Position numbers and translations under genes: made by a program
Notes under the pieces: generated by a model
What the model was told of the DNA's origin: nothing
The model's database searches: none
Seen by the model: only the letters and a program-made list of their open reading frames with translations
Shown here: positions 13,101 through 22,093 of the stretch, one piece after another
Numbering within the stretch: the first letter of the stretch is position 1
How the letters are laid out: the number at the start of each line of letters is the position of its first letter
Source: Nereocystis luetkeana
Taxonomy: Eukaryota > Sar > Phaeophyceae > Laminariales > Laminariaceae
Direction of reading: 5' to 3'
Assembly: GCA_031213475.1 (NCBI GenBank)
Contig: JARUPZ010000004.1
Coordinates: forward strand, 1,289,501 to 1,353,500
Length of the DNA stretch: 64,000 nt

Positions 13101-16100
13101 AATGTCTGGTCCTATTAACGATGGCCCCCCGCAGTAGCCCCCGACCTTTCTCCACACCATCCCCACCTTCTTGTTGAGCGCGTCTCGCACCCGCGCCCGA
13201 TGCACCTTGGCCACGAAGGGGTGCCGGTAGTGCCGCAGCTTGAAGCCAATCACGTGCGGCACGCTATCCTTGTTGAAGTTGCTGACCAATCGCAGCAGTC
13301 CACGGTTAGAGGGGTCCGACTCGAGAGCGTCCAGCGTCAGATCAAGAGACCTGGGGGTCCACGGTTCAAGGCGGGAGGATGGGTGGGTACGTGGGTGGGT
13401 ACAGAGTGGGAAGCGTGTACACGGACACACCAGACATGTGTATTTATGAGAGTATATATACACTCTGGATGTATCCGGGTATGGCCCCGGGCATGGCCAA
13501 CATCGCCAGGTTGGACATACCCGGGTATGGCTAGCATAGCCACAGGGTTTACATACCCGGGTATGAACCCGGGTATGACCAACAAAGCCAGGTTGGATGT
13601 ACCAAGGTATGTTGTAAAGGTGTACCCCGGCGAGTACCCGTCACAAGCGAGTACTCAGATAAGTATGAAGGAGAACCCCGAACCCGTCGTGGGTAAGCCA
13701 GGTTTTCAAACGGAATCAAACGGGTTCAACGAGTACTCGGGAAAACCCGGTACTCGGACAACCCGTTTTCGTTTACGGTCATCGAGGGGTACCTCAAACG
13801 GGCGACAGGGCGTACTACGATTAGCTGTCGAAGCGAGAACTACACCGATTGAACAACACCAACAGAGCGCCGGGTATCAAACAACGATAACAAGCGACTA
13901 CAAAAAGGAAATGCTGTTGCCCTTGGTAGCTTGCCTTGGTTTTTGTATGATCTACCGGATCTATACTACAGTACCTGTACTTGTTTATTTGCACAGCTGC
14001 ACAGCATGACGAGCATGTGTACGGATATAGAGAGGCATGCTGATGAGTAGCGGCGTAGGGCGTGTGTATGCTTGAAGGCCAAAAAGCAGAGACCCACCCC
14101 TATGACCCCCGAAATGGACTGAGCACTTTCAGGTAGCGAAAACGGATCGACGTTATATGCGCCATAGTAGATGGCGTTCTCAGGTCTCCATGTCGGGAAG
14201 ATGTCATGGCTCGAGAAAAAGAAACGCGTGCCTACTATTGGTAGAGATAATAGAGATGCACCCCAGGTGATCGAAACCCGGATATCCGGCGGGTGGAACT
14301 CGGATGGGAAGAACCCGTGGCGGGTTCGGGTTTGACTTGAAACCCGCGGGTTTTGGGCGTGACCAAAACCCGGGTACTCGGCTGGTGTACCCGTATGTTT
14401 GACATCTCCCCTGTCTAGTATGCCTGGCAATATCTCTACAGTAGAAACCATTCGAATCGACAGAAAACGGGGGGGTCCCTGGCCCCTCCACAGAGAGTTT
14501 CCATTGTTTTCTTTTATACGCGTGCCTGTTGTTGGTTGTTGATGATGTTCTCACATTAGCTCACTTCCCTGAAATTCTGCCTGTGGTGGCAAAAAACAGG
14601 TCGTTATAACATGTTGATATCTTCGATACACTTGGATATCCTTTGGGTAACTTTACAGTAGGTACAGCGTTCAACTGCAACCCCTTTGTGGGACAAATAT
14701 ACTTGGAATTAGAGTGGGTAACAAAAATCAGTGCAGTATATAAAAGGGTTGCTGATGCTGGAGTGGCTCTTGCGCTTCTCCAACGATCTCTTGGGAAATG
14801 TTGAAAACAAAGCAAATAATACCATCTCAGACCCAGTAAAGTCCTCCACTTGGTAGATGAGAAAGTTCTGGGAATATTCCCGGTACGGGTAGAAAATGCG
14901 GGCAAACGAAACAGGCCCCGCTTGGCGCACTGCTGTCACGACTCGGAACTAAATATCGTTCTCGTACGTTCATCCTATCTACCGAGTGGAAGACTGTCCC
15001 CCTCAGACCCTGCGACTTGGCGCACTGCTGTCACGACTCGGAACTAAATATCGTTCTCGTACGTTTATCCTATCTACCGAGTGGAAGACTGTCCTCCTCA
15101 GACCCTGCGACCACTATGTGAGAACTAGCGCTGCACCTGTTGGGGTCGAGATCGAAGTAGCCGATGAGCCGACGCATGTTTTCCTCCGATTCCACCTTGC
15201 TACCATCCCGCACCCCTCCCAGAAGCACAAGCAGCTTAGCGAATCCCTCCGTCTCCTCCCGCTGGAGGTTGAAGCGGTGCTGCTTGTACGCCATCTCCGT
15301 GTTTTTCTTGGGAGACGGCAACGGCAAGTGGGGTGGCGCATCGCAGAAGGGCAAGACGCGGCACGATGAGCATTTGCCTCGTTCTTTCTATCCTCCTGCT
15401 GATGGATAGGTGAGACTAACCCCCCTTGAGCAAGGAGACGACGCGAGATGAGGCACTTGCATATGCCCACAACCAGCTGTGTCGTGCGTCGACTTAACTC
15501 GGTTGCAGAACACAACGGTGCTGACGGCGGGAGGGCGTCAGCGATTCGTCTATGAGCCGTGAATAGCTGTGTCCGCTATACGAATTAGTACATCACAGTC
15601 CAGAGTGCAGCACAGTGCGCAGTGCAGAGGACGGCAGAGTGCAGAGAACATAATACAACCGAGTGCAGAGTACAGCACAGCTACTGTCTGCAGCGCAGAG
15701 TACCGGGTACAGTACAGCACAGTGCAAAGCACGTACAGAACAGTCCAGAGTACAACCCAGTGCAGAGCACAGCATAGTGCAGAGTACGGCACAGCACAAC
15801 ACAAGCAGGGCAGAGCAGTACAGAGCACTACACCACAGAACATGATTCCTCAGCAGTCAGCAGTACGACAGCACTGCACAGCACAACACCAATACGGGCA
15901 GCGAAATAATCAGAACCTAGTGGAAGACCCAAAAACCACACCCGCCCCTCTGTTGACCTACCGTATTTGGATGTGAATATAACCAACATGTTCCCTCGTG
16001 ATAATAGAACAGCAACGCCCACTGACGTTCAAAGCACAGCACTACATCTGGGATGACAGAACAGCACTAACATAACAGCCCTAAGCAAAGCACTACACAG

Positions 16101-19100
16101 CAGTAGTGCCCCTCTCTTTAGTGCCAGCTGCACGCTGTAGCAGTGCCTGTGAAATCGTTTGGCACGCCATAGGATTCACCATGTGCCGAGTAGTGCTCTG
16201 CTTGCCGCTACGTATAGTGCAGGTATTGTTGGCTGCCGCATACATACCGGCATTACAGAGGGACCATTACTACACCTAGGATAACCGAACAACACTACTT
16301 GTAACATAAAACCTGGTACCCCTTACCGGAGTACCCCTTTACCGAATATCAGTAACAGCGACAGACACCGAGACTATTACATAGTAATACATAATAATTA
16401 GACCCCGCGATGGACTCAAAAAACATGTTTCCCCACATATTCACACAACAATATTTGGTTCTGATTACTACGTCTCCCCGCAATAATACTCGTATTACAG
16501 CACAACAACGCCTCCTTACCTTGAGCATCGCTCGCGCCAGCAACGTCGACTTGACATCCTTGCCCCTCGGGAGGCTCGGCTGGGGTATTATCTCGGAGCC
16601 AACGAGCAGCTCCTCCTGCGAGGCAACAATCCAACGGACAGGTTGTTGTCGTGCCGGGCATCAGGAAGCGGTGTGTGCAACGGTCACCCCGGGACAGGGG
16701 ATGGGGGACAGAAGGACAGAGTGAAAACCCAAGGAGGCGTGTACGCGAGGGTCAACAGAGGAACGGGGACATGAGGACAACGTGAAAAACATAGGAGGCG
16801 GTGTGTGCACCGGCCATCAGGGGGTAGGGGACACGAGACAGGGTGAAAACACAGGTAGACGGTGAGTACAACTATCATAAGGGGATAGGGAATAATGGGC
16901 AGAAGGGCAGCGTAAGAAAGCGGTGTGCGCATCCGCCACAAGGGGACAGGAGGACAGGGCGAAACACCAAAGGAGGCGGTGTGTGCAACGGTCACCAGGG
17001 GATAGAGGGCAGAGGACACGGTGAAACACCAAGTAGACAGCGAGAGCAATCATACAACGGCGATCAAGAGAAAACGGATCGAAGACAGGAAAAGCGTAAA
17101 AAACCAAGTAGGCAGGAAGTGTAATAATCATCAGGGGGTAGGGGAAAGGAGACGGCGCAAAAAAACAGGGAGGCGGTGCATGCAAATATCACCAGGGGAC
17201 AAGGGACCGGGGACAGGAAACAGCGAGAAAAAACAAGGATGCGTTGCACGCAACGGTCATCTGCGGATAACGGAAAGGGGCCGGGGGGCTTAGGTCTGCC
17301 TTGTTCTAGTTGAGGACGGGACAGACAGTCACGTCGAAACAGCGAACGGTGACATATCATGATCTCCTGTAGATAATCTACTGTCGTTCCTCGTCTGCCT
17401 GTGTAAGAGGTTGTGCAGGATCTGTTGTATAGTACAGATCCAACCAAGGGAACACGTGCTGTTATTGTACAGATTATGCAGATGATGCCGGTCCTACCTG
17501 ACAAGATGAGCCACGTAGATCATACAAGGTCGGGAATAGATCTATTTGCCTCGAACTGTCTAGCTCATGAACTGTGGGAATGATCTGAATGATCTGAATG
17601 ACATGTACGGTCTGTCCGAGGGGTGGAACGGTGCCATCTGCAACAAGCGACGTTGTGTCGTTGGAATCGTGAAAATAATATAAAAATATCAGAAACATGG
17701 CCGGATCGTGTCGGGGGTGTTGGGTGGCGAGATAGTGCCGGTAGCAGTTGAAGCGGCGGTGGTGGTAATGGTGGTGGTTGGTAATGGCGGTGGTGGTGAT
17801 GGCGGTGGTGGTAATAGTAGTGGTGGTGGTGTGTGGTGGTGTGTGGCGGTGTGTGGTGGTGGTGGTGGTGGTGGTGGTGTAGCACAGTAGCTTGATCACC
17901 AAATACCAACCAAGTTGGCAGTCAGTGCAGTCGGCGCTGGCGTTCAGCTCAGTGGTTATGGTGTACATCACACAAAAGCACGCGTGGTGGTGACGGCTGG
18001 CTTGCTGGCTCAGTGATTCAACCGTGAGCGCATTTTACAGGATCCCGTGAACCGTCCTCCCTGAAAGCTACCGCGGAATCAAGCAGACGACATACAAGGA
18101 ACCCGAATTCAACCTGTCGACATCTACGCCATGATACCACGAGACGCTTGAGCCTGGACGGGCTATCAAGAAAGAAGGTGAAGGGAAAAATCGCTGGACC
18201 GTGTATATCGAGCAAAAACACACGAGGTGATGGTGGTGGTGGACTAGAATCGAGATTAGCGCCCCCCCACCGCGTCAGTAGGCGTTGGGGCTACCGACGT
18301 ACCGTGAGCATGCTCATGAAGACCTTGTGCGGCACCAACTGGTCCTTCCGGATGCGGCGCACGAAAGCGCACAGTCTGTCCCACTGCTTCTGCTGCATAG
18401 GCTCCATCAAATCCAACGTGTGGGTGGCCACCGTCCCTCGCACCTGGCCGCGGACGGGAAACAACACACACAAACGCCACTTAGATCAAAATCAACACCA
18501 AAACAAACAAAAACAACGAAAAAGAAACAACAACGCCGAGAATGAACAGCGACAACACCAGAACAACACCAGCAACAAAAAAAATACAAAAAACGAGAAG
18601 AACAAGAAATCAACATCAACCACCACGAAAACAACAGCATCGTCAAAAACTGCACACGTACAACATAATCGTAGACGGTCCTCCCCAACCGTAGCATCCA
18701 CGCTCTACAATGTGTCGCACAGCAACTCCACCAGCGGAGGCACCGCGCTTCATCCATCACCACCCCTATCCCCCCCCCGTCACCACCAAGGCGTTAACCC
18801 CTTTAGAACCGCAGTCCCGTTTTGGGGACAAAACTATTAATACTTGATTGTTTGAGTGGTTTGCCCCCAAAGCGGCACTGCGGTTCTAAAAGGGTTAAAA
18901 ACATCTCGAATTTTTCCTCGAAAACAGGTCTACAAAACACATGCTAATAGTAGCCCTCCTTACCATGGTGGTCCACACACACTCCCCACGCTGTATCGCA
19001 GAGCAACTTCACCAACAACCCCCCGCAGACGAAACACTATTATAGCAACGCCATAGAATGGACACCCGGTAACGATACAAAACATCCCGCAATATCTTCG

Positions 19101-22093
19101 AAAACTGTTCGTATGGTATCTAAAATAGTCACAACATACCCTTGCCCCTTATCATGGCATCCACTTCCCACAACGAGTCCCACAGAAACTCCACCAACGC
19201 AGACACAACGCCTCCCCCTTCCCCCCCCCCGTCGTCACCGAGGCGTTAAAGACATCCATCAATATACTCGAAAACTGCCCGGTATAATGTGTGTGCATGC
19301 TAGTAAAAACCCTCATCCCTCACCATAGCATCCACTCCCCAAATTGTGTCGCACAGCAACTCCACCAGCGGAGACACCGCCCCCCCGCTCTCCCCTCCGT
19401 GGTCACCGAGGCGTTTTTGGAATGGTTGGTCGGAGGCGAGGTATTCAACGGCTATGTCGACGGCCAACGTTCCGCCAACGACGCGCCACAACAGCTCTGA
19501 GAGGAGCTCGGACAGCCGCGAGATGGCGATGCTGAGAGACAGAACGACAAGGAAAAACGACAGCGAGAAAATAAACGAAAACAAAAAAAAAGCAAAGAAA
19601 GACAAATATACCAATTATTCAAACAATCACTTCAACTCTCGGCTGGAACAATTTTTTGTAACAAGTTATACGCCTCGAACCAGGGGTGCACGGCAAAAAA
19701 AACAAAACGAAAATACACTCCTCAAAAAATCAGAATAAAAAGGAACCAGTGGGGTGGGATTTCTGGACTAATGAATTTACGAACTAAAAAATGTATATAT
19801 AATTTTACTTGGTTTTAGTATACTGTCTGGTTCTCCAACATGGATAATGGAGTGCTCGTTTTTTTTTAACGTCCACCCCTGCTGGGACAGATAATCGCTT
19901 TCCGCTTCATGATCTGCATGACCTGCATGATCTGTATGATCTAGCTCACATTGGCGGTTGGGAGCCGTACAATTTGCATGGCCTAGGCATGTTTCCTGGG
20001 CTGGGTCTGTTCCATGATTCACGGACTATGCACAACATCTCGCGACGGCAGGCTAGGATTTAGAGGATATATCTGATCTGTACGTCGATTATCTATCTCA
20101 TCTGTGGGATGTGTGAAAAACTGCATGACAGAAAAACTCAGGCAATTCAAGCGGGACACAGAGTCTATTGAAGTTGAAGTGCAATTCCTGCTGTTCTCTT
20201 ACTACCTGTGAGGAGGAGCAGCATCACCGGGGTAGTTCTTCGCGCAGCATCAGTATTAATAAGTACAGCAGTAGCGATAAGTATCGAAGGAAAACCTACT
20301 TCGATACGATGTCGATCAACAACAACAAAAACCGACCCGAGTGCGATATTCAACGCCAGGCACACCGAAGCTACAGGTAACTTCCGGTATAAGCATTGAA
20401 AAGACAGGGTTGCCAGGGGCTGGAGGACGAAACACGTTCGACATGATAGGTCGGACGTTCGATATATATCATGCTTCGATACATCGAAGGTTTCGACACG
20501 ATATCAAACACGAAGGTGCTCACCAGGGCTGCCCTCAACCCCTCTCGATACGGCTTCATTACGTCTCCGATACATTATCGCTTTCAAAATAAGGAGGCGG
20601 TCAAAAGGATGATGCCGATACGTGCGTAGCCAGCACCCCCGATGTTTTGTACAACGCCTAAAAGGCAAAACATACATACAGCAAAAACGCGATACAAGAC
20701 ACAGCAGTTCACTTCTTCTGCCCGATCGTCTACCGGCCTACTAGTACGTTCGAGGCAGCAGCACGTGAGCGCATACCACATGTACGGGTGATGTCATACA
20801 AGGAAAAACGCTCTGTTAACTGGGTGTTGATATATGGTGGCAAACGCTTTCGAGATTGCGTATTAATAGGTCACGGAACTGGTTATCATCCTGAGACCTC
20901 GAGTGAGCCTCGTTTGGTTTGTTCTCCTATTGTATATACTGTTCTCCTATTGTATATACCTACCCAGCGATACAGCAGTACCTACCTGGTATGTTACAAA
21001 CAGTATATTATATGATATGATCCATACTGCGGTAAGCTGTAGACTCGTCGTACGTTGGATGGGAGGTTTCTTTTCGTCGGCGCGGGCTAGATGAGAGGTT
21101 ACCTGCTATGCTGCTAATAATATCAATATCATACTTTGCTATAAATTACTGCAATAATACCAGGTACAGAGGACTGCTGCTGTATGATACCAGCAGGGCA
21201 ATGATGTTCGCCCGTACGTACCGGCGAGGTCACCACGGGCTGGACTGGATTGCGAGTGCGGATGTATGGCTTGTGGATTCAGAGAGTATCACACCAGGTA
21301 CTGTCACGGGGGGCCATAGTTAATAGGACCTATGGTATACATAAAAACCTACCTGGTATATATTTAACCAATTTTAATAACAATATTTTGTCCTATTATC
21401 TGTGGTCCCCCGTAATATGACGCTGCCGTAGTATGTATTTGTACAAACAGCGGTACAAGCAACACACACGCACAGACTGTGTGAGTGAGTGATTCGCTCC
21501 CTCTACTTTCTACCCATCGATATCCAGCAACATTCAGCAACATCCGGTGTCCGTACGTACCGATTCTTCATCCTAAACAAATCACGAGACCCTGATAATA
21601 CAATCGTACCTGGTACACATCGCAAATACAGCAGGAGTCTACTACCAGGTATTTAATACTACTGCTGTGTTGTACTGTTGCACTGCTCGAAGTAGACACT
21701 ACATAATGCGATGCCGGTCTATGTATGCGGGACGCGAAAAACACAAAAACACAGCATACGTACAAGCACAAGTACAGATCGCGCACAAGACAGAAGCCGT
21801 AATCCAGCACCCAGCACGTTCCAAAGCAGAAAGACATGGTGTACTCACTCGTCATAGTTTTCGTCCATGTTATCCATGTCGCCGTCGTCTATTCCTCCTC
21901 CGCCGCCTGCTGAAAACTGCACGAACTCCACCTCCGCGTCCCGAAACGCCGCTGTCACGCCCGCCCCTGGCAGCTTGGGGTCGTCGCTCGAGGAAACCCA
22001 TGCTTCGACCTCTTGGTCTGTCAGCACCGAGTAGATCTTGCACAGCTTGTCCGCTTCTTCCTCAGCCATGCTTGCTTCTTCAGGCAGAGGCAT
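909..22093 (-). CDS. THOC2: THO complex subunit 2 (THOC2/THO2), N-terminal part, 14 exons, partial at 3' end
   Basis: THOC2 is the large scaffold subunit of the nuclear THO complex, which packages nascent mRNA and recruits export factors. Exons read right to left: 22093-21849, 19531-19324, 18443-18303, 16615-16520, 15306-15137, 13350-13206, 11510-11472, 9957-9839, 8455-8336, 6020-5931, 4029-3892, 3029 to about 2905, about 1853-1778 and 1151-909. Reading phase agrees at every junction from exon 1 to exon 12 and from 13 to 14; the 12/13 junction is unresolved. Family hallmarks in the right order are YKQHRFNLQREETEGFAKL, IGYFDLDPNR, HVIGFKLRHY, ITPRSLYVVIAMLL, DNQLYGVLEALLDL and FGAHLGRDPIMFAQ, which match my memory of plant and animal THOC2. 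About 650 residues are recovered; the rest lies beyond position 1. Its start is divergent from HIBADH. Introns carry many MITEs. Identification is strong; exact ends of exons 12 and 13 are weak. Confidence 0.87.
1500..1730. repeat. AC-rich low-complexity tract
   Basis: Imperfect repeats of AAACCCAGACACCCAAA. Intronic in THOC2; no coding potential accepted. Confidence 0.7.
1778..1853 (-). CDS. THOC2: THOC2 exon 13 (5' end uncertain)
   Basis: It encodes VPSPPAMANDAEEAEAGEV and TPQ, an acidic linker, ending at donor CCGCAG|GTTAGT in phase 0 with exon 14. Several upstream AGs (near 1853, 1880 and 1910) keep the frame open, so the 5' boundary is a guess. Confidence 0.5.
2905..3029 (-). CDS. THOC2: THOC2 exon 12 (3' end uncertain)
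   Basis: It encodes AWTVASELLGRLAKSGVDPL and then REALKRLVKDALEGLS, matching the block after 'LLEALL' in THOC2. Acceptor GATCATGCAG is clear. No donor with the phase needed for exon 13 is seen; candidates AA|GTCGCT and AA|GTCACT are weak and in the wrong phase. Confidence 0.68.
3030..3350. repeat. AACATCGAA-type minisatellite with a partial THOC2 exon 12 copy
   Basis: Short units such as ACATCGAAA, ACATCGGAACAC recur. At 3229-3290 a diverged copy of the exon 12 5' edge and its acceptor flank is present (TCCAGGCCCTG followed by CATCGAAAA). Confidence 0.6.
3892..4029 (-). CDS. THOC2: THOC2 exon 11
   Basis: After a Gly/Asp-rich linker (GGGGGGDDDDASSPGKD) it encodes NQLYGVLEALLDLR, the counterpart of the family's 'NQKLGLLEALL' block. 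Acceptor GGTTTCCAG, donor CTCAG|GTGCGC. Confidence 0.83.
4223..4312. mobile_element. MITE2 copy 1
   Basis: Near-palindrome from CCCTTTTGGAACCGCAGT to CCTAAAAGGG. The right TTAA is intact at 4313-4316; the left one is lost. Confidence 0.85.
4684..4872. repeat. ACCGTTGATG minisatellite
   Basis: Around fifteen imperfect units of roughly 10-14 bp built on ACCGTTGATGTA. Intronic in THOC2. Confidence 0.7.
5156..5272. repeat. Tandem duplication, ~57 bp unit
   Basis: AGTCGCCAA(A/G)TCG and CATCCCTCTGACT occur twice in the same order. The third AGTCGCCAAATCG starts a broken unit. Confidence 0.65.
5931..6020 (-). CDS. THOC2: THOC2 exon 10, glycine-rich linker
   Basis: This 90 bp exon encodes LGSMAPLPSGGGYGGGGG and then TLYGGRDRDR, a low-complexity linker. 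Acceptor TGTTGTTAG and donor GACAG|GTGAGG preserve phase with exons 9 and 11. Confidence 0.62.
6265..6370. repeat. Tandem duplication, 53 bp unit, LTR-like sequence
   Basis: CCTTCCAAGTACTACAAATA to CAGGTAATTACCGG occurs twice. The reverse complement resembles the first half of the LTR-like repeats at 41.1 and 41.9 kb. Confidence 0.75.
6753..6861 (+). mobile_element. MITE1 copy 2
   Basis: TTACGGGAGACCATA to GGTCCCCCGTAA; left flank TA, right flank changed to AT. Confidence 0.85.
7050..7256. repeat. Tandem duplication, ~103 bp unit
   Basis: AGCGTGGGTAGCAC, CGCTCGATTTGACGCTGCAT and CTCTAGAGCGCT appear twice in the same order with about 10% differences. Confidence 0.8.
7408..7498. ncRNA. Hairpin resembling a pre-miRNA, or a small inverted repeat
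   Basis: Arms 7408-7436 (CAACGCACAGAGGTTGAAGA...) and 7470-7498 (...TCAATCTCTGTGCGTTG) pair over about 29 positions with one G-U and about one mismatch, leaving a 33 nt loop. It lies in the THOC2 intron between exons 9 and 10. No expression evidence; a degraded MITE could look the same. Confidence 0.4.
7792..7896 (+). mobile_element. MITE1 copy 3
   Basis: TTACGGGGGGCCATAG to GGTCCCCCGTAA with TA on both flanks. Confidence 0.88.
7983..8071. mobile_element. MITE2 copy 2
   Basis: Perfect TTAA on both sides (7979-7982, 8072-8075); ends CCCCTTTAGAACCGC and GCGGTTCTAAAAGGG. Confidence 0.92.
8336..8455 (-). CDS. THOC2: THOC2 exon 9
   Basis: It encodes AYMADLESQLAKAGARAVK and then a serine-rich end, with donor TCCAA|GTGAGT. 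The acceptor CATCAG is weak in pyrimidines but gives the required phase. Confidence 0.65.
8560..8990 (+). repeat. Poly-G repeat family, copy 1
   Basis: Two long G runs (about 8608-8627 and 8719-8739), then the family body: GGAGAGATGTACTCGATCTC, GTCGGGTTTTCACCGACCAG, CTTGTGAGGCGGACTTGCAT. Confidence 0.75.
9280..9560 (+). repeat. Poly-G repeat relatives, short copies
   Basis: Three staggered copies of GGTGATGGTGTTTGGGCTT, two of them followed by a G run and by GCTCCAACAGTCTTAC. Related to the start of the copy at 8560. Confidence 0.55.
9839..9957 (-). CDS. THOC2: THOC2 exon 8
   Basis: It encodes ITPRSLYVVIAMLLATGTMT and then LEGVLQHISP, the counterpart of the THOC2 'TP.SLY.....LL....I.L..L..HL.P' block. 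Acceptor CACGGGGCAG, donor GAAAA|GTGAGC, phase 2 at the 3' end. Confidence 0.87.
10495..10870. repeat. CAATCAAT/CGATCAAC simple-repeat tract
   Basis: Degenerate 4 bp periodicity (AATC/ATCA). A similar tract runs at 11205-11425. Intronic in THOC2. Confidence 0.75.
11205..11425. repeat. CCGATCAAT-type degenerate tract
   Basis: CTACCGATCA and CGACCAATC words recur every 12-20 bp just downstream of micro-exon 7. Confidence 0.6.
11472..11510 (-). CDS. THOC2: THOC2 exon 7, 39 bp micro-exon
   Basis: A strong acceptor (TTTGCTGTTTCAG) and donor (AAG|GTAAGA) bound exactly 13 codons, ELDLATYKEELEK, in phase 0. It adds residues between the GFK block and the TP.SLY block that I do not recall from other THOC2 proteins, so it may be lineage-specific or alternative. 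Confidence 0.6.
11965..12245 (+). repeat. GATC-rich repeat family, copy 1
   Basis: ATCATCTAGATCCTAGGCTGC, GCAGGATCTGCAGAGTACAT and GTGGGAATGATCTATCTGAT in the family order. Confidence 0.7.
12820..12905. repeat. CCACCA trinucleotide repeat
   Basis: Nearly pure CCA/CAC with short interruptions. Confidence 0.8.
12958..13134 (-). mobile_element. MITE1 copy 4 with internal triplication
   Basis: Begins TTACGGGGGACCACAG. A 36 bp segment (ACCATTTTACTAACAATG...) is present three times at 13014-13118, and the right end decays to CCCCCCGCAG. Confidence 0.85.
13206..13350 (-). CDS. THOC2: THOC2 exon 6
   Basis: It encodes SLDLTLDALESDPSNRG and then VPHVIGFKLRHYRHPFVAK. The GFK.(R/Q).Y block is typical of THOC2. 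Acceptor CCCCCAG and donor AAG|GTGCAT give a phase 2 to phase 0 exon that fits both neighbours. Confidence 0.85.
13465..13770. repeat. ACCCGGGTA palindrome cluster
   Basis: ATACCCGGGTATG recurs at least three times and AACCCGG/ACTCGG words continue to 13770. A second cluster lies at 14270-14400 (AACCCGGATATCC, AACCCGCGGGTTTT, ACCCGGGTACTCGG). Confidence 0.6.
14919..15115. repeat. Tandem duplication, 98 bp unit
   Basis: CTTGGCGCACTGCTGTCACG to CTCAGACCCTGCGAC occurs twice with about two differences, ending about 20 bp from the THOC2 exon 5 donor. Confidence 0.85.
15137..15306 (-). CDS. THOC2: THOC2 exon 5 (signature core)
   Basis: It encodes the most recognisable THOC2 block, YKQHRFNLQREETEGFAKL, followed by RRLIGYFDLDPNR, and ends at donor AACAG|GTGCAG in phase 2. 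The acceptor chosen is CCCAAG|AAAAAC, which keeps phase with exon 4; a slightly later acceptor (GAG|ATGGCG) is possible. Confidence 0.88.
15595..15890. repeat. CAGAGTGCAG minisatellite
   Basis: Around 25 imperfect units of about 10 bp (CAGAGTACAG, CACAGTGCAG). The long open frames here on both strands are an effect of the repeat. Confidence 0.8.
16520..16615 (-). CDS. THOC2: THOC2 exon 4
   Basis: This 32-codon phase-0 exon encodes EELLVGSEIIPQPSLPRGKD and ends ARAMLK at donor AAG|GTAAGG. It precedes the YKQ core motif as in other THOC2 proteins. Confidence 0.83.
16672..17290. repeat. Minisatellite, ~60-70 bp unit, about nine units
   Basis: GGCGGTGTGTGCAACGGTCA and CAGGGGATAG and GTGAAAACACA recur in order. 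It begins about 60 bp from the THOC2 exon 4 acceptor. Confidence 0.75.
17335..17635 (+). repeat. GATC-rich repeat family, copy 2
   Basis: GTGCAGGATCTGTTGTATAG, CAGATCCAACCAAGGGAACA, GTGGGAATGATCTGAATGAT. Confidence 0.7.
17740..17885. repeat. GGTGGT trinucleotide repeat
   Basis: Nearly pure GGT/GGC/AGT triplets. Confidence 0.8.
18303..18443 (-). CDS. THOC2: THOC2 exon 3
   Basis: This 47-codon exon is in phase 0 at both ends, with acceptor GCGGCCAG and donor ACG|GTACGT. It encodes THTLDLMEPMQQKQWDRLC and then VPHKVFMSMLT, matching the segment before the conserved THOC2 core. Confidence 0.82.
18680..19323 (-). repeat. Three decayed tandem copies of the THOC2 exon 2 3' edge
   Basis: On the minus strand the exon text VELLCDTIWGVDAM recurs as VEFLWDSLWEVDAM (19150-19245), VKLLCDTAWGVCV (18950-19040) and VELLCDTL-stop-SVDA (18690-18785). 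Each copy is followed by a form of the donor, GTGAGG in the exon, changed to ATAAGG, GTAAGG and GTTGGG. A MITE2 sits between two units. Likely non-functional, though one copy has no stop. Confidence 0.8.
18798..18894. mobile_element. MITE2 copy 3, with empty site in window
   Basis: Flanked by TTAA at 18794-18797 and 18895-18898. The sister repeat unit at 19241-19250 reads AGGCGTTAAA with a single TTAA, so it is the empty site and shows the target duplication directly. Confidence 0.97.
19324..19531 (-). CDS. THOC2: THOC2 exon 2
   Basis: The acceptor CTGTCTCTCAG follows a pyrimidine-rich tract. The exon encodes ISRLSELLSELLWRVVGG through VELLCDTIWGVDAM and ends at donor ATG|GTGAGG. It corresponds to the N-terminal helical region of THOC2. 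Three decayed copies of its 3' end lie downstream in the intron (18680-19250). Confidence 0.82.
19880..20125 (-). repeat. GATC-rich repeat family, copy 3
   Basis: Reverse orientation: GATCTGCATGACCTGCATGA, GTTTCCTGGGCTGGGTCTG. Confidence 0.55.
21304..21415 (-). mobile_element. MITE1 copy 5 carrying a TACCTGGTA insert
   Basis: AAAACCTACCTGGTATATAT here compares with AAAACCTATATATTTAAC in copy 12: an exact 7 bp difference. Confidence 0.88.
21849..22093 (-). CDS. THOC2: THOC2 exon 1 (start codon)
   Basis: The ATG at 22093 opens MPLPEEASMAEEEADKLCK; a second in-frame ATG lies at 22069. The exon is acidic at its end (GGGGGIDDGDMDNMDENYD) and stops at donor GA|GTGAGT in phase 2. The frame stays open upstream without a better ATG, so either ATG could be used. 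Confidence 0.75.

Noticed and set aside
13200..14009. 269-codon plus-strand open frame
   Set aside because: It is antisense to THOC2 exon 6 at its start and then crosses the ACCCGGGTA cluster; no protein-like composition.
15569..15976. Long Gln/Ser/Ala-rich frame and its opposite Cys/Leu-rich frame
   Set aside because: Both are products of the CAGAGTGCAG minisatellite.
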